A stretch of 39,784 nt of DNA from an uncultured Oscillospiraceae bacterium (GCA_944385365.1 CALWWW010000022.1:1-39784); one strand, 5' to 3'. Positions 7,100-16,783 are shown, counted from the stretch's first letter. The notes: generated from the letters alone by a model not told the origin. Numbers and translations are program-made.

Positions 7100-8464
7100 C
7101 TACGGGATCAGCATTTCGTAGGAATCCAGCACGGACATTTCCAGTGCTTCCTCCAGTTCCGCTGTGGAAATAGGCTCCTCCAGCAGTTCCGCCGTGGATA
7201 CGAAATACGGCCCGTCGCCCCGGTCCCGGAGCAGGAATGTGGGCCCCAGCGTAATGTGGCTGGTCTTTTGCCCAATGATCTCCGCTTCTCCTGGAAACAT
7301 ATCCAGCGTCTCCAGTGCCCGGATCATCCCTGCCTGCATCTTTTGGAGATAGGTGGGCTGATAGTACCCGCCGAACACTGTAAAATCCCGCAGAAAATAG
7401 AGTTCGAGAAAGTCGAGAAACATGGATGGAAGAAGCGCTCTCCGCTTGAATTTTTCGCAGATTGCCTCTGGTGTAAAGGGAACCGTCACCGTGCCGCCGT
7501 CCGAGTCTGTTCCAACCAGCAGCGTCTTCCTCTGTACCGTCTCCAGATGCATGGCAAACAGGACGCCGTGGCTGTCCAGGCCCCAGAAGAAGTGGGTGCC
7601 TGCCGAGACGCCCGTCCAACAGCCGGAAACCCCGTCCAGCTGCCCCATCAGGCAGTCCCGCAGCGGCGGATGGAACAGGAGCCGGTTCAGCAGTCCCTCC
7701 TCCTGCCGCAGGTCTTTCTGGAGGAGCTCCGAGACGATGTCCTCCATGGGCATCCACAGATACCGGGGACTCCGGTCAGTGAAATACCGCCGGGACAGCT
7801 GCTCATTGACCACTGTGGTCTGCACCCGATAGCTGCTGCAGAGCTGGGCCGCATCCGAGAGCAGGATATCACCATAAAATTCCGAGACCGCGCGGTACAT
7901 CGCAGGGCTGATACTCCCAAGCGTTTTCTCCTTCCAGAGCCGTTCCTGCGCCGCGTGAACCAAGGACGGGTCAACCCGCTCGATTCCGGCGACACAGGCG
8001 TGCTTCCTGCACAAGGGGAACAGAGGCAGCCGCAGTCTTTTTTCCGGGCACGCGCAGTCGTACAGCACGATTCCACGGGGATAAACGGTGTTTTTCAAAT
8101 TGACATTGGAGACGGCAAAGACAGGGACAATTCCTTCCCGTTCGCCGCTCTTTCGTAGCCATTGCTCGTAGAGCAGCGTGTCCTGCACACATCGGTAGTC
8201 AAAGGATAGATGGTGGTGATTTGCAGTGGACAGGCACCGTTGCCTGCGCAGCACCGCTGCTGCCCGCTCGGCGGTCTCCAGGCCGAATACCGGGCGCAGG
8301 TAGTCCCGGACCGCGTCGAGAAGGTCCTCCGAGGGCAGGATTTCCGGCAGCTTTCGGTGGCCGATCTGGCCCAGATAGTCCGCCAGGGAGCAGTCTCCGT
8401 ATTGTTCCAGCAACCGGTCAATGGCGGGATACGCCCGGCGAAGAGCCGCAATATTTTCGTTCAT
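7100..8464 (-). CDS. Unrecognised protein, last gene of operon A
   Basis: A 454-residue, largely soluble protein that I cannot assign to a family. Visible blocks are TANHHHLSFDY (80-90), a histidine cluster that could bind metal; VSNVNLKNTVYPRGIVLYD (118-136); and RYLWMPMEDIVSELL, followed by a region ending near GGYYQPTYLQKM. No signal peptide or clear membrane span is seen. Its ATG overlaps the stop of the MATE-transporter gene (ATGA), so it is translationally coupled to that gene and probably works with it or with the aminotransferase upstream. Unlike its neighbours it has no RsbW-like region that I can see. A biosynthetic or modifying enzyme acting on the transported compound is possible but is only a guess. 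Confidence 0.75.
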   Translation of the reverse strand: MNENIAALRRAYPAIDRLLEQYGDCSLADYLGQIGHRKLPEILPSEDLLDAVRDYLRPVFGLETAERAAAVLRRQRCLSTANHHHLSFDYRCVQDTLLYEQWLRKSGEREGIVPVFAVSNVNLKNTVYPRGIVLYDCACPEKRLRLPLFPLCRKHACVAGIERVDPSLVHAAQERLWKEKTLGSISPAMYRAVSEFYGDILLSDAAQLCSSYRVQTTVVNEQLSRRYFTDRSPRYLWMPMEDIVSELLQKDLRQEEGLLNRLLFHPPLRDCLMGQLDGVSGCWTGVSAGTHFFWGLDSHGVLFAMHLETVQRKTLLVGTDSDGGTVTVPFTPEAICEKFKRRALLPSMFLDFLELYFLRDFTVFGGYYQPTYLQKMQAGMIRALETLDMFPGEAEIIGQKTSHITLGPTFLLRDRGDGPYFVSTAELLEEPISTAELEEALEMSVLDSYEMLIP

Positions 8465-10227
8465 TTTGCCGCCTCCAGTCGGATGGACAGCACCGTATTG
8501 TTCAGATTCATAATCCGGGTATACGTCTTCTGGTCAGCCAGCCGCTCCAGCAAATTGATGTGATTCTTCCGCAAAATGTCCTCCTTGTCCTCGTATGTCA
8601 AAGGGTCAAACTGCTGACCGTTGTCCCGGATACGCACAATTAGATTTCCATCCTCCAGAAGGAGACAGATGTCAATGGTATCCACCTGCTTGCCGTGATG
8701 GATGATGTTGAGGGCCGCCTCCTCAAAGGCGATGGCCAGAAGATTTCCCTTGTTGCGGGGGATCTGATTCTGCTGGCAGAAATAGTCGATCTCCCGGTGG
8801 ATGTCTGCCACGCTTTCCGGCTTTCCCGCGATGGAAAAGGTGTGGCAGTCCGGGTCTCCACGGTCTCTCATGCCAAAGATCGCGATTTGTTTGTACCGAA
8901 TTTTTTCCCAGAGCCATGTGATGGCCAGGGAGAGGGCCTCCGTCAGGAAGCACCAGAGCGCCACAGTGGGCAGGCGGCTCACGTTCCATTGCACGATGGC
9001 CGCCACGGCCATCAGGAGAATCAGGATCTTACATACCATGTACTGGAGCATCAGCAGCAGCACCGACAAATTCTGCCGCTGGATCACGGGATAGAACCGG
9101 GCCAGCAGTTCATTGCACCAGAGAAACGGGAGGCTCAGCAGCATCATCCGGAACGCCAGAAGCGTATATGTCCCCGGTGCATCGGGATCAATGCCGTAGG
9201 TGCGGAGAAACGTCCCGGAAAAGGCCATCAGTACCACCATCACCATCGCCACAATGGCATAGGTGTATTTCAGCAGAATGGCCATCATCTTCCGGATGCC
9301 GAAAAAGTCCCGTTCGCCGAAGAGCATACTGCCCAGGCTGGAAATGGTCTGCAGGGCGCCGCCGGCCAGAATCCGGAGGACAAATTTCAGTCTGCCATAG
9401 ACGGCGTACAATGCCACACCGATGCTGCCGGTATAGCGCATCAGCAGCAGATTGACGATCAGTGTGGAAATAATCCGGGAGGCTTTGTCAACGGAGAAGG
9501 AGGCCGAAGCCGAGGCCAGCTCCCGGCACGTCTCCCGCAGGGCCTGAAACTCCCGGGTAAAGTGAAAGGTGCGCTTTTTGGACAGCAGATACGGAAGGCC
9601 CACAAGGATACCGGCGATATTGCCCATCATGGAAGCGGCGGAGGCCCCGGCCACGCCCATGTGCAGGAATTTCATCAGCACGATGTCCAGGACAATATTC
9701 ACCACATTTCCCGTGATCACCTGTGCCATGGCCAGCTTGGAGTGGTTGTCCAGAATGGCGAAGGCAGATATGAGCATATTGAGGGCGAAGAAAGGCGCGG
9801 CGGCGATGACAAAAAAGGTATACCGCCCCGCTTCCTCGGCGATGGCGCTGCCGCTGCCGGCCAGGAGCGTGCCAATATGGTCGCAGAACGGCAGCAGGCA
9901 CCAGCAGAGGGCACCGCCCAGCAGGGCGATCAGAAAGGACAGCGTAAACACCCCGTCGGCCTGTCGGTACTGCCGTTTGCCCAGCAGGATGCCCACCGCG
10001 ATGGGGCCTCCGGAGGAGATCACAAAGCCTGGAAATTCCGCAATGTCCACAAAGCTGTCGCAAAGGCCCGCGGCGGCCACGGCGTCGGCGCCCAGAATCC
10101 AGCCGATCAGCATAAAATCCACCACCAGGACCAGATAGGACGATGCCGTCACCACGGCGCCCACACCGAAAAACTCCCTGGTCTTGCTGCGTATGATCGC
10201 TTCATTTCGTTGATACGAATATCCCAT
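8461..10227 (-). CDS. MATE-family transporter with C-terminal RsbW-like ATPase domain
   Basis: 588 residues. The first ~450 form a 12-helix MATE (multidrug/toxin extrusion) transporter, an antiporter of the cytoplasmic membrane. The last ~135 residues are an RsbW/SpoIIAB-like GHKL domain. It keeps a complete N-box (FEEAALNIIHHG, about 501-512) and a G1-box (RIRDNGQQFDPL), but the usual glycine box is replaced by KNHINLLERLAD. The start follows GAGGAA at good spacing. The gene lies 16 nt after the aminotransferase and overlaps the unknown gene after it. Ordinary MATE proteins are about 450 residues, so the extra domain is a genuine fusion. I infer that a STAS protein (18601 or 31967) docks on this domain and gates transport. 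Substrate unknown. Confidence 0.88.
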   Translation of the reverse strand: MGYSYQRNEAIIRSKTREFFGVGAVVTASSYLVLVVDFMLIGWILGADAVAAAGLCDSFVDIAEFPGFVISSGGPIAVGILLGKRQYRQADGVFTLSFLIALLGGALCWCLLPFCDHIGTLLAGSGSAIAEEAGRYTFFVIAAAPFFALNMLISAFAILDNHSKLAMAQVITGNVVNIVLDIVLMKFLHMGVAGASAASMMGNIAGILVGLPYLLSKKRTFHFTREFQALRETCRELASASASFSVDKASRIISTLIVNLLLMRYTGSIGVALYAVYGRLKFVLRILAGGALQTISSLGSMLFGERDFFGIRKMMAILLKYTYAIVAMVMVVLMAFSGTFLRTYGIDPDAPGTYTLLAFRMMLLSLPFLWCNELLARFYPVIQRQNLSVLLLMLQYMVCKILILLMAVAAIVQWNVSRLPTVALWCFLTEALSLAITWLWEKIRYKQIAIFGMRDRGDPDCHTFSIAGKPESVADIHREIDYFCQQNQIPRNKGNLLAIAFEEAALNIIHHGKQVDTIDICLLLEDGNLIVRIRDNGQQFDPLTYEDKEDILRKNHINLLERLADQKTYTRIMNLNNTVLSIRLEAAK

Positions 10228-10243
10228 GCAAATTCCTCACGAA

Positions 10244-11590
10244 TCAAACGTTATCTGATTGCCCCTGCCACGCCGGCTGGGACAGGAGCAGCGGATCCGG
10301 TTCATACCCCGCCAGGACCTCGTCAATGGCTTCCTCCAGCCGTCGAAATCCTTCGCGCAGGGACTCCGGGCGGATGGTCAGTGGCGGCTGAAGGCGCAAA
10401 ACATTTCCTGAGACAACCAACAGCAAAAGGCCCTTTTCAAACGAACGGCAGGCGATCTTTGCCGCAGTCGCAGGGTCGCCCGTTCCCCCGCGGAGGACAT
10501 GGATGCCGTAGGACATCCCCGTCCCATAGGCTTTCAAGAGGATCCCCTGCCGCTTCCGGGATACCAGGGTCTTGACGCACTGTTCCATCCCGGTGCAGTT
10601 TTCTCGGAGCGCCGTCTGAAATTCCGGTTGACACATAAAATCAAACTGTGCAATTCCAGCGGCACAGGCCAGGTGGAAGCCGGAAATCGTATGCGCGCAG
10701 ATGGAAAAAGGCAGGACGTCCATGACCTCCGGGCGGGCCAGAAACGCACCCAGGGGCAATCCGCCCCCCAGGCTCTTTCCAAGGAGAATGCCGTCGGGAA
10801 TGATGCCATATTCCTCGATGCCGAACCAGCGGCCGCTGCGGAAAAAGCCCTGCTGCACCTCATCGGAAATGAAGAGGATTCCATGTTTTTTGCAGAGGGC
10901 ATAAAGCTGGCGAAGGAAGGCATGAGAAGCCGGGCGCAATCCACCGTCCCCCTGGATCGGCTCCACAAAGACCGCCGCCACCTCTTCCGGCGGAAAGTCC
11001 GTCCGGAATGCCTCTTCGATTTCGCGCAGATAGTGATAATCCGCCGGAAGCCCCTCATCCTCATAGTAGCATCGGAAATAGCGGATATCTGGCAGCATCA
11101 GGGAAACCTGCTCGCTTCCACCATCAAAACAGGCCGACAGACTGGCCCCGGCATAGCTACTGCCGTGGCAGGAATGGAGAAAACTGATGAACCGCTTCCG
11201 CCCGGTGCAGGTGCGGATCAGACGGACCGCAGTATCGCAGGCATCGGAGCCGCTGTGGGCAAAAAGGACCTTAACGGGAATTTTTCCGGGATAGATCGAT
11301 GCCAGCCGCTCGGCGTATTCCACCATAGGCTGGTTCGTGGTGTAGCAGGTGCAGTATTGCAGGCACTTTTCCAGCTGTGCCCGCACGGCCTCCATCACAT
11401 GCACGTCAGCGCCTCCCAGGTTCAGGGAGGATGCGCTGGCCATGAAATCCAGATAGCGGTTCCCGTCCAGATCTGTGACGATTTCCCCGTCCACCCGATC
11501 CACCGCCAGAGGATAATAGAGCAGATGCTGGCCCGAGGAAAGCACTGTCTGATCTCGCGCCAGCAAGTCACGGGATTTTTGTAAGTTCAT
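10244..11590 (-). CDS. Class III pyridoxal-phosphate aminotransferase
   Basis: 448 residues of the class III aminotransferase family (fold type I), cytosolic. Visible family marks are SGSDACDTAVRL (113-124, cofactor phosphate binding), HSCHGSSYAGASL (139-151), VEPIQGDGG (209-217), SDEVQQGF (242-249) with the Asp that contacts the pyridine ring, and LLGKSLGGGLPLGAF with the Schiff-base Lys at about 272. Family members transfer amino groups from omega-amino acids such as ornithine, GABA or diamines, or isomerise; the substrate cannot be read from sequence. It sits between the sugar-type ABC genes and the MATE/unknown pair, with GGAAAGGTG before its ATG. A role in making or degrading the compound moved by its neighbours is an inference. 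Confidence 0.9.
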   Translation of the reverse strand: MNLQKSRDLLARDQTVLSSGQHLLYYPLAVDRVDGEIVTDLDGNRYLDFMASASSLNLGGADVHVMEAVRAQLEKCLQYCTCYTTNQPMVEYAERLASIYPGKIPVKVLFAHSGSDACDTAVRLIRTCTGRKRFISFLHSCHGSSYAGASLSACFDGGSEQVSLMLPDIRYFRCYYEDEGLPADYHYLREIEEAFRTDFPPEEVAAVFVEPIQGDGGLRPASHAFLRQLYALCKKHGILFISDEVQQGFFRSGRWFGIEEYGIIPDGILLGKSLGGGLPLGAFLARPEVMDVLPFSICAHTISGFHLACAAGIAQFDFMCQPEFQTALRENCTGMEQCVKTLVSRKRQGILLKAYGTGMSYGIHVLRGGTGDPATAAKIACRSFEKGLLLLVVSGNVLRLQPPLTIRPESLREGFRRLEEAIDEVLAGYEPDPLLLSQPAWQGQSDNV

Positions 11591-11648
11591 GCAGGTTCAC
11601 CTTTCCGTGTCAATGCCGCAGCTCCGGTGCTGGAGGCGGCACACTTTA

Positions 11649-12635
11649 TCAGATTCGTTTCCGGCGGGGCGCGTAGGCCGCCACCAGCGCCAGGGCCAGC
11701 ACGCCGCCCTTGACCGCCGGCAGCACGTAGTAGACCACGCCCAGCTGGGTCAGTCCGTTTTCCAGCACCGCCACCAGGGCCGCGCCCACCAGGGTTCCCA
11801 AGGCGTTGGGCTTTTCGGCGCCGCCCACGGACCGCCCCACAAACACGGCGGCAAGGGACGGCATCAGGTAGCTGTCACAGCCGGAGATCTGCGCCGCCGA
11901 GTTGCGGGAACAGACCACAACGGCCCCCAGGGCAATCATGACAGCCGTGAGCATTCCGGCCAAAAAGCGGTACTTTCCCACGGCAATGCCGGAACAGGCC
12001 GCCGCTGTATGGTTGCTGCCCATAGCGTACAGGCAGCGGCCGTGGCGGGTGTAACGCAGGAACACAAATGCAAATGCAACACAGCCCAGCATAATGACGA
12101 TGCACCAGGGTGCCGCGCCGATGGCCAGGGACGCCTCCGTCCAGCTGGTACGGACCGGGGCCGCTCCCCAGGGCGTCGGCATACCGGCAGACACGGCGCC
12201 GCCGCCGGTCCACCAGAGGCCCAGGCCCTGATAGACAAACATCAGCGCGCAGGTGGCCAGCATATCGGGAATCCGGCAGACGAGGATGAGGAACATGGTC
12301 AAAAGATACAGCGCCATGGTCAGCACCACCGTGAGTCCAACACTCAGTCCCAGAGGCAGGCCAAACCACAAAAACAGGCTGGCATACAGGAAAGAAGAAA
12401 CTGTGGCCAGGTTACAGGCCGACATATCGAAACCGTCCGGTGCCATGGTCAGCGTGGCGCCGATGGCAAAAATCGTGGTAATAGACATGGACCGGAGGAT
12501 ATTGACGGCGTTGGCAGCAGAGAAAAAACTGCCGCCTCTCAGCAGGGCAAACACCGCCACCGATACCACCAGGGCAATGACCGCGGCCCAGTCCATGAGA
12601 AAACCGGTGATTCCCGGCTTTTGTAACTGTTTCAA
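11649..12635 (-). CDS. ABC transporter permease, ribose/xylose (RbsC) type
   Basis: About 328 residues with eight to ten hydrophobic segments. The block CSRNSAAQISGCDSYLMPSLAAVFVGRSVGG resembles the RbsC-family signature (P/A-x-x-G-x-x-Y-x-L-x-x-I-A-A-V-x-L-G-G). It forms the membrane channel for the ATPase at 12632 and the binding protein at 14198. I start it at TTG 12635, which overlaps the ATPase stop (TTGA) and has GGGGAGGA just upstream; a longer frame lies wholly inside the ATPase gene. Start choice is fairly secure, substrate unknown. Confidence 0.85.
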   Translation of the reverse strand: MKQLQKPGITGFLMDWAAVIALVVSVAVFALLRGGSFFSAANAVNILRSMSITTIFAIGATLTMAPDGFDMSACNLATVSSFLYASLFLWFGLPLGLSVGLTVVLTMALYLLTMFLILVCRIPDMLATCALMFVYQGLGLWWTGGGAVSAGMPTPWGAAPVRTSWTEASLAIGAAPWCIVIMLGCVAFAFVFLRYTRHGRCLYAMGSNHTAAACSGIAVGKYRFLAGMLTAVMIALGAVVVCSRNSAAQISGCDSYLMPSLAAVFVGRSVGGAEKPNALGTLVGAALVAVLENGLTQLGVVYYVLPAVKGGVLALALVAAYAPRRKRI

Positions 12636-14179
12636 AGATGGTCCTCCCCTTCTCGTGCCAAAACCGCGCGGAAGGGTTTCTTCCCACCGACGGCATAATG
12701 CATGATTTCCGCTTCCGAGGTGTGGGCAGCATCCAGCTCCGCAGCCACCCTTCCACCGTAGAGAACATAAATCCGGTCTGCGGCCTGCAGCAGTTCCGCC
12801 GGATCGGCGGAAGCATACAGGACGCCGCATCCGTCCTTTGCCAACCCGTCAATGACTCTGAGCAGCTCGGCTTTGGCGCCTACGTCCACACCTTTCATGG
12901 GTTCATCCAGCAGATAGAGTCGGCAGTTGGCTGAGAGCCACTTGCCCAGCACTGCCTTCTGCTGGTTACCGCCGGAGAGCAGCTCCATCCGCTGCCGCAG
13001 CATGGGCGGCTGGATGCCCAGAGTTTCGATCTGCGATTGTGCATTGCGATGGAGCATTCTGCTGGAAAGGAACGAAAAGCGGCTCCAGCGTCGAAGGCTG
13101 GCAATTCCCAGATGGAACGACACACTCTCCCCGGTAAACAGCCCTTCTTTCCGCCGCTCCTCCGGTACCAGGCCCATGCCCAGAGTTACCGCATCGGCCG
13201 GGCTTCGGGGCGATACGGGCCGCCCATCCAGCAAAACCTCTCCGGCGGAGCGGGGCAGAATACCGAAGAGCGTCTTGCACAGCTCACTTTTCCCCGCGCC
13301 CACCAGGCCGGCCAGACCAACGACCTCACCGCGGCCCACCGTCAAAGACACCTGCCGGACGCTGCCGTCACGGCTGGAAATATCCCGCACCGACAACAGC
13401 GTTTTGTTTGCCGACACCAAATCACGCCGTCGGACCGATGCCGTCGTGCCCAGCATATGCTCCAGCAGCACATCGGTGGTGGTCTCTGGTGTAATCGGTA
13501 CGCTGGCGGCAAATTTTCCGTTCCGAAGCACCGTGCACCGGTCACAGAGCCGCAGTATCTCCGGCAGGCGGTGGGAGATGAACACCACAGTAGTCTCCCT
13601 TTCCCGCACCAGGGCGCGGCAGAGAGAGAACAGCGTCTCCGTCTCCACAGCGCTCAGAGGCGCCGTAGGCTCATCCAGCAGGAGAATCTGACATTGGCTG
13701 TGGAGAGCCCGTGCAATGAGTACCATCTGCTTCTGGGCCAGGGTCAGCCGTCCCGCCGGCGTCCGGACGTCAAAGTCCAGATTCAACCGTTTTTTCAGTT
13801 CCTCTGCCTGCCGGTACACCTCCCGCCACCGGATCCACGTGCTTCCCGGCTGGCTCAGGTCGTCCAGCAGCATATTTTCCGCCGCCGACAGAGCCGGTGC
13901 CAGGGCCTGATCCGCCTCCTGGCAGACCAGGTGGATGCCCAGCTTTTTGGCCGCCGCGGGGCTGCGGAGTTCCACGGTCCGGCCGTCCAGCCAAACTTCC
14001 CCCGTATAGCCGGGATTGGTACCGGCAAGCACCTTCATCAATGTGGATTTTCCCGCGCCGTTAGCTCCCGCCAGGGCATGGATCTCCCCCGCTGCAAGCT
14101 GAAAGTCCACATGGTCCAGGGCCCTGACGCCAGTGAATTCCACGCTGATGTCCCGTGCCTTCAACAGATACGATTCCAT
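12632..14179 (-). CDS. ABC transporter ATPase with two nucleotide-binding domains, RbsA type
   Basis: 515 residues in two tandem nucleotide-binding domains, the layout of RbsA/MglA/XylG sugar importers. The first has Walker A GANGAGKST and Walker B ILLLDEPTAPLS, but its signature is TLAQKQM rather than LSGGQ. The second has a variant Walker A, GLVGAGKSE, the signature LSGGNQQKAVLGKWL and Walker B LYLLDEPMKGVD. One weakened site is usual for this subfamily. It powers the permease encoded next, whose start codon overlaps its stop. AAGGAG precedes the ATG. Sugars are the usual cargo, but nucleosides and autoinducer-2 are moved by the same subfamily. Confidence 0.9.
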   Translation of the reverse strand: MESYLLKARDISVEFTGVRALDHVDFQLAAGEIHALAGANGAGKSTLMKVLAGTNPGYTGEVWLDGRTVELRSPAAAKKLGIHLVCQEADQALAPALSAAENMLLDDLSQPGSTWIRWREVYRQAEELKKRLNLDFDVRTPAGRLTLAQKQMVLIARALHSQCQILLLDEPTAPLSAVETETLFSLCRALVRERETTVVFISHRLPEILRLCDRCTVLRNGKFAASVPITPETTTDVLLEHMLGTTASVRRRDLVSANKTLLSVRDISSRDGSVRQVSLTVGRGEVVGLAGLVGAGKSELCKTLFGILPRSAGEVLLDGRPVSPRSPADAVTLGMGLVPEERRKEGLFTGESVSFHLGIASLRRWSRFSFLSSRMLHRNAQSQIETLGIQPPMLRQRMELLSGGNQQKAVLGKWLSANCRLYLLDEPMKGVDVGAKAELLRVIDGLAKDGCGVLYASADPAELLQAADRIYVLYGGRVAAELDAAHTSEAEIMHYAVGGKKPFRAVLAREGEDHL

Positions 14180-14197
14180 GCTGCGCTCCTTATCCCA

Positions 14198-15343
14198 TCA
14201 GTCGCCCAGCAGTTGCGCCATCCAGTCGGCGGTGGGCATCCAGCTGCGATCGGTATAGGAATCTCCCGCCACCGTGTCCAAGTTGGTGACGTTGATGCTG
14301 CCGCCGGAGACCATGTCCTGGGTCACCACCGTGGTGGGCAGCTCCAGCCAGTCCGACGTCTCCCCGGTCATGGGGTCGATGATGGCGTCGTAGTCCCCTG
14401 CCAGTTCCAGGGCCAGCACCCGCATACCGAACTCCCCGTTGTAGTTCCAGTTGGTGGTGGCGCAGGCCTTCCAGGGAGAGCCATCCCGGGCCATTTTCTC
14501 AATGTCGGCGTTGCAGATATCCACGCTGACCATGGGAATGTCGTATCCGCCCTGAGTCAGCGCCGTATAGACGCCGCTGGCGTAGAGGTCATAGCAGCAC
14601 CAGATGGCGTCGATGTCCCCCGGCTGATACTTGGCCAGGGTGGCGGTGGTCACGTCGGCCATGGAGGCCTCGGCATTGCTGAAGTCCGACGGGCCGATAG
14701 TCTCCACGGTGTGGATCAGGCCCTGGTCCTCATAGGAGGCGTAGCCCACCTCCCGCCGGTCGAAGGGTGAGAGGAAGTTGGTCCCCACCCAGACCTTCAG
14801 GATATTCACAGGCTCCCCTGCCGCCACCTTGTCCGGATACAGCTCCTCACAGATGTACTCCAGCAGCAGCTCGGCAAACTGGGCGTCCTGCTGGAAAAAC
14901 TGGGTCACGCCGTCCAGGGTCTGGGTCTGGCCAGCGCTATCCTTGAATTGGGTGTCGAAGGTAACGATTTTCAGGTCCGGATACCGGGCCATCAGATCTT
15001 TCAGAAAGGTGTAGGCGTAATTCTGGCCGCCGTGGCTCAGGAGCAGGCCGTCGTAGCCGGCGGAGGCGCACTGTTCCACTGTGTCCTGCCACTGGGCGTC
15101 GGAGCCGCCGCAGAAAAAGGCATCGTAGGTCATGCCGAGGCCTTCCGCCGTCTCCTGAGCCGACTGGGACCACATCTGGAAAATATCCGACGGGGCCATC
15201 TGCATGATGTAGGCCACCTTTTTCCCAGCCACCGGAGAATCCACAGTGGTCGTTTCCGGCGCGGACTGGGCTTCTTTTTGGCCGCAGCCGGCCAGCGATA
15301 AGGCGCACAGCAGCGCGCAGAATCCCGCAATCCATCGCTTCAC
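14198..15343 (-). CDS. Sugar-type ABC substrate-binding lipoprotein
   Basis: 381 residues. It starts with a lipoprotein signal (KRWIAGFCALLCALSLAGC, lipobox LAGC), then a linker and a periplasmic-binding-protein type I fold (Peripla_BP_4 class). Typical blocks are AYIMQMAPSDIFQMWSQSAQ, GYDGLLLSHGG, DAIWCCYDLYASGVYTAL and DIPMVSVDICNADI. It is anchored outside the membrane and delivers a ligand to the permease at 11649. The start is GTG 15343, preceded by AAGGAGG and overlapping the stop of the CstA gene (GTGA). The aromatic-rich pocket fits a sugar or a small polar ligand; none can be named. Confidence 0.88.
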   Translation of the reverse strand: MKRWIAGFCALLCALSLAGCGQKEAQSAPETTTVDSPVAGKKVAYIMQMAPSDIFQMWSQSAQETAEGLGMTYDAFFCGGSDAQWQDTVEQCASAGYDGLLLSHGGQNYAYTFLKDLMARYPDLKIVTFDTQFKDSAGQTQTLDGVTQFFQQDAQFAELLLEYICEELYPDKVAAGEPVNILKVWVGTNFLSPFDRREVGYASYEDQGLIHTVETIGPSDFSNAEASMADVTTATLAKYQPGDIDAIWCCYDLYASGVYTALTQGGYDIPMVSVDICNADIEKMARDGSPWKACATTNWNYNGEFGMRVLALELAGDYDAIIDPMTGETSDWLELPTTVVTQDMVSGGSINVTNLDTVAGDSYTDRSWMPTADWMAQLLGD

Positions 15344-16758
15344 AGGCGTACCTCCTTCTTTCCGTAGGTTTTGTATCCATAGACCGCCGCGCAAGCCGCC
15401 GCAAAGGCGATGCCCACCGGGTAGGAAATGGCGCTGGAGAGGCGGAAGCCCTCGTCGGCCATCAGGATATAGGTGCACGACACGCCGGACATGAAAGTTG
15501 CCGGAAGGGCGCACATGAGGGAATGCCACCGCTTGGCGCCGTGGCGGGCCAGATACATGGCCGCCGCCCACAGGGTGATCATAGCCAGCGTCTGGTTGCT
15601 CCAGGAAAAGTACCGCCAGACCACGTCAAAGTCCACCTGGGTCAGCACCGCCCCCGCCGCCAGCAGCGGCAGTGTCACCGCCAGTCGTTTGGGAAGGCTC
15701 GACTGGTCAATGTGAAACCAGTCGGCAATGGTGAGCCGGGCGCTGCGGAAAGCCGTATCGCCGGAGGAGATGGGACAGACCACCACGCCCACAATGGCCA
15801 ATGCACCGCCGAAGGTGCCCAGGAGGGACACGGAGATTTCGTATACGACACCGGATTGGCCCAGCTCGGTCAGGGCCGCCTGCAGGCCGCCGGTGGCGTC
15901 GTAAAAGGCAACGCCTGCCGCCGCCCACACCAGAGCGATGACGCTTTCGGCAATCATGGCGCCGTAGAAGATCTTCCGCCCGTCCTTCTCCGACGTCAGG
16001 CATCGGGCCATCATGGGCGACTGGGTGCCGTGGAAGCCGGAGATAGCGCCGCAGGCCACTGTGATGAACATAAAGGGCCAGACGGGGCGGCCTGTGGGGT
16101 TCTGATTGACCAGAGTCAGTTCCGGCAGATGGTAACCGCCGGCCACCAGGCCCACGATGATACCCACGGCCATCAGCAGCAGTACCGTGCCGAAAACCGG
16201 GTAGAGCTTGCCGATGAGCTTGTCAATGGGCAGCAGCGTTGCCAGGACGTAGTAGATGAGGATCACCACCAACCAGAACGTGGTATTCATCCACGAAGGC
16301 GTCAGCCGGGCGATGAGGGCGGCGGGGCTGGTGGTAAATACCGCCCCCAGAAGCACCAGCAACACCAGCGAGAAGATCCGCATGACCTGCTTGGCCGCCG
16401 GACCCAGATAGGCGCCCACAATCTCCGAAACGGAAGCGCCATCCATTCGCAGGGAAATCATGCCGCTCATATAGTCATGGACGGCGCCGCCAAGTATGGA
16501 TCCGAAAACAATCCACAAAAAGACCACCGGACCGAACACGGCGCCCAGCAGGGCGCCGAAAATGGGTCCGGTGCCGGCGATGTTCAGAAGCTGAATGAGA
16601 AATACCCGCCAGGTTTTCATGGGGATATAGTCCACCCCGTCGGGATGGGCCGCAGCCGGTGTGGGCCGGTCATCGGGTCGGAACACCCGTTCCACCAGTT
16701 TTCCATACAGAAAATATCCGGCTGCCAGCAGCAGCACGGCGCAAATCAGCGTAATCAA
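15340..16758 (-). CDS. cstA: CstA-family transporter (carbon starvation protein A)
   Basis: 472 residues with about twelve membrane helices and clear CstA-family blocks: LLNIAGTGPIFGALLGAVFG, GSILGGAVHDYMSGMISLR, ACGAISGFHGTQSPMMARCL and VVCPISSGDTAFRSARL. The family includes peptide transporters and pyruvate/H+ symporters (CstA, BtsT) used when carbon is scarce. It is shorter than E. coli CstA (about 700). The start is TTG with GGAGGA 7-8 nt before it. It lies 25 nt after the SpoIIE-RsbW gene and overlaps the binding-protein gene after it, so it belongs to operon A. Unlike other transporters here it carries no RsbW-like domain. Pyruvate uptake would fit the lactate dehydrogenase in operon B; this is inference. 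Confidence 0.88.
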   Translation of the reverse strand: MITLICAVLLLAAGYFLYGKLVERVFRPDDRPTPAAAHPDGVDYIPMKTWRVFLIQLLNIAGTGPIFGALLGAVFGPVVFLWIVFGSILGGAVHDYMSGMISLRMDGASVSEIVGAYLGPAAKQVMRIFSLVLLVLLGAVFTTSPAALIARLTPSWMNTTFWLVVILIYYVLATLLPIDKLIGKLYPVFGTVLLLMAVGIIVGLVAGGYHLPELTLVNQNPTGRPVWPFMFITVACGAISGFHGTQSPMMARCLTSEKDGRKIFYGAMIAESVIALVWAAAGVAFYDATGGLQAALTELGQSGVVYEISVSLLGTFGGALAIVGVVVCPISSGDTAFRSARLTIADWFHIDQSSLPKRLAVTLPLLAAGAVLTQVDFDVVWRYFSWSNQTLAMITLWAAAMYLARHGAKRWHSLMCALPATFMSGVSCTYILMADEGFRLSSAISYPVGIAFAAACAAVYGYKTYGKKEVRL

Positions 16759-16783
16759 ATGCCATTCCTCCAGAAAGCTGGTT

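Noticed and set aside
8695-10575. Long plus-strand open frame opposite the MATE gene
   Set aside because: It is the shadow of the MATE gene in GC-rich DNA; the peptide is His/Gln/Gly-rich without motifs.
12636-12830. Upstream extension of the sugar-type permease
   Set aside because: It is out-of-frame sequence inside the ATPase gene; GGGGAGGA and the TTG at 12635 explain the start.
13037-14770. Long plus-strand open frame opposite the ABC ATPase and binding-protein genes
   Set aside because: It spans two genes on the other strand, shows no recognisable domain and has no ribosome site.
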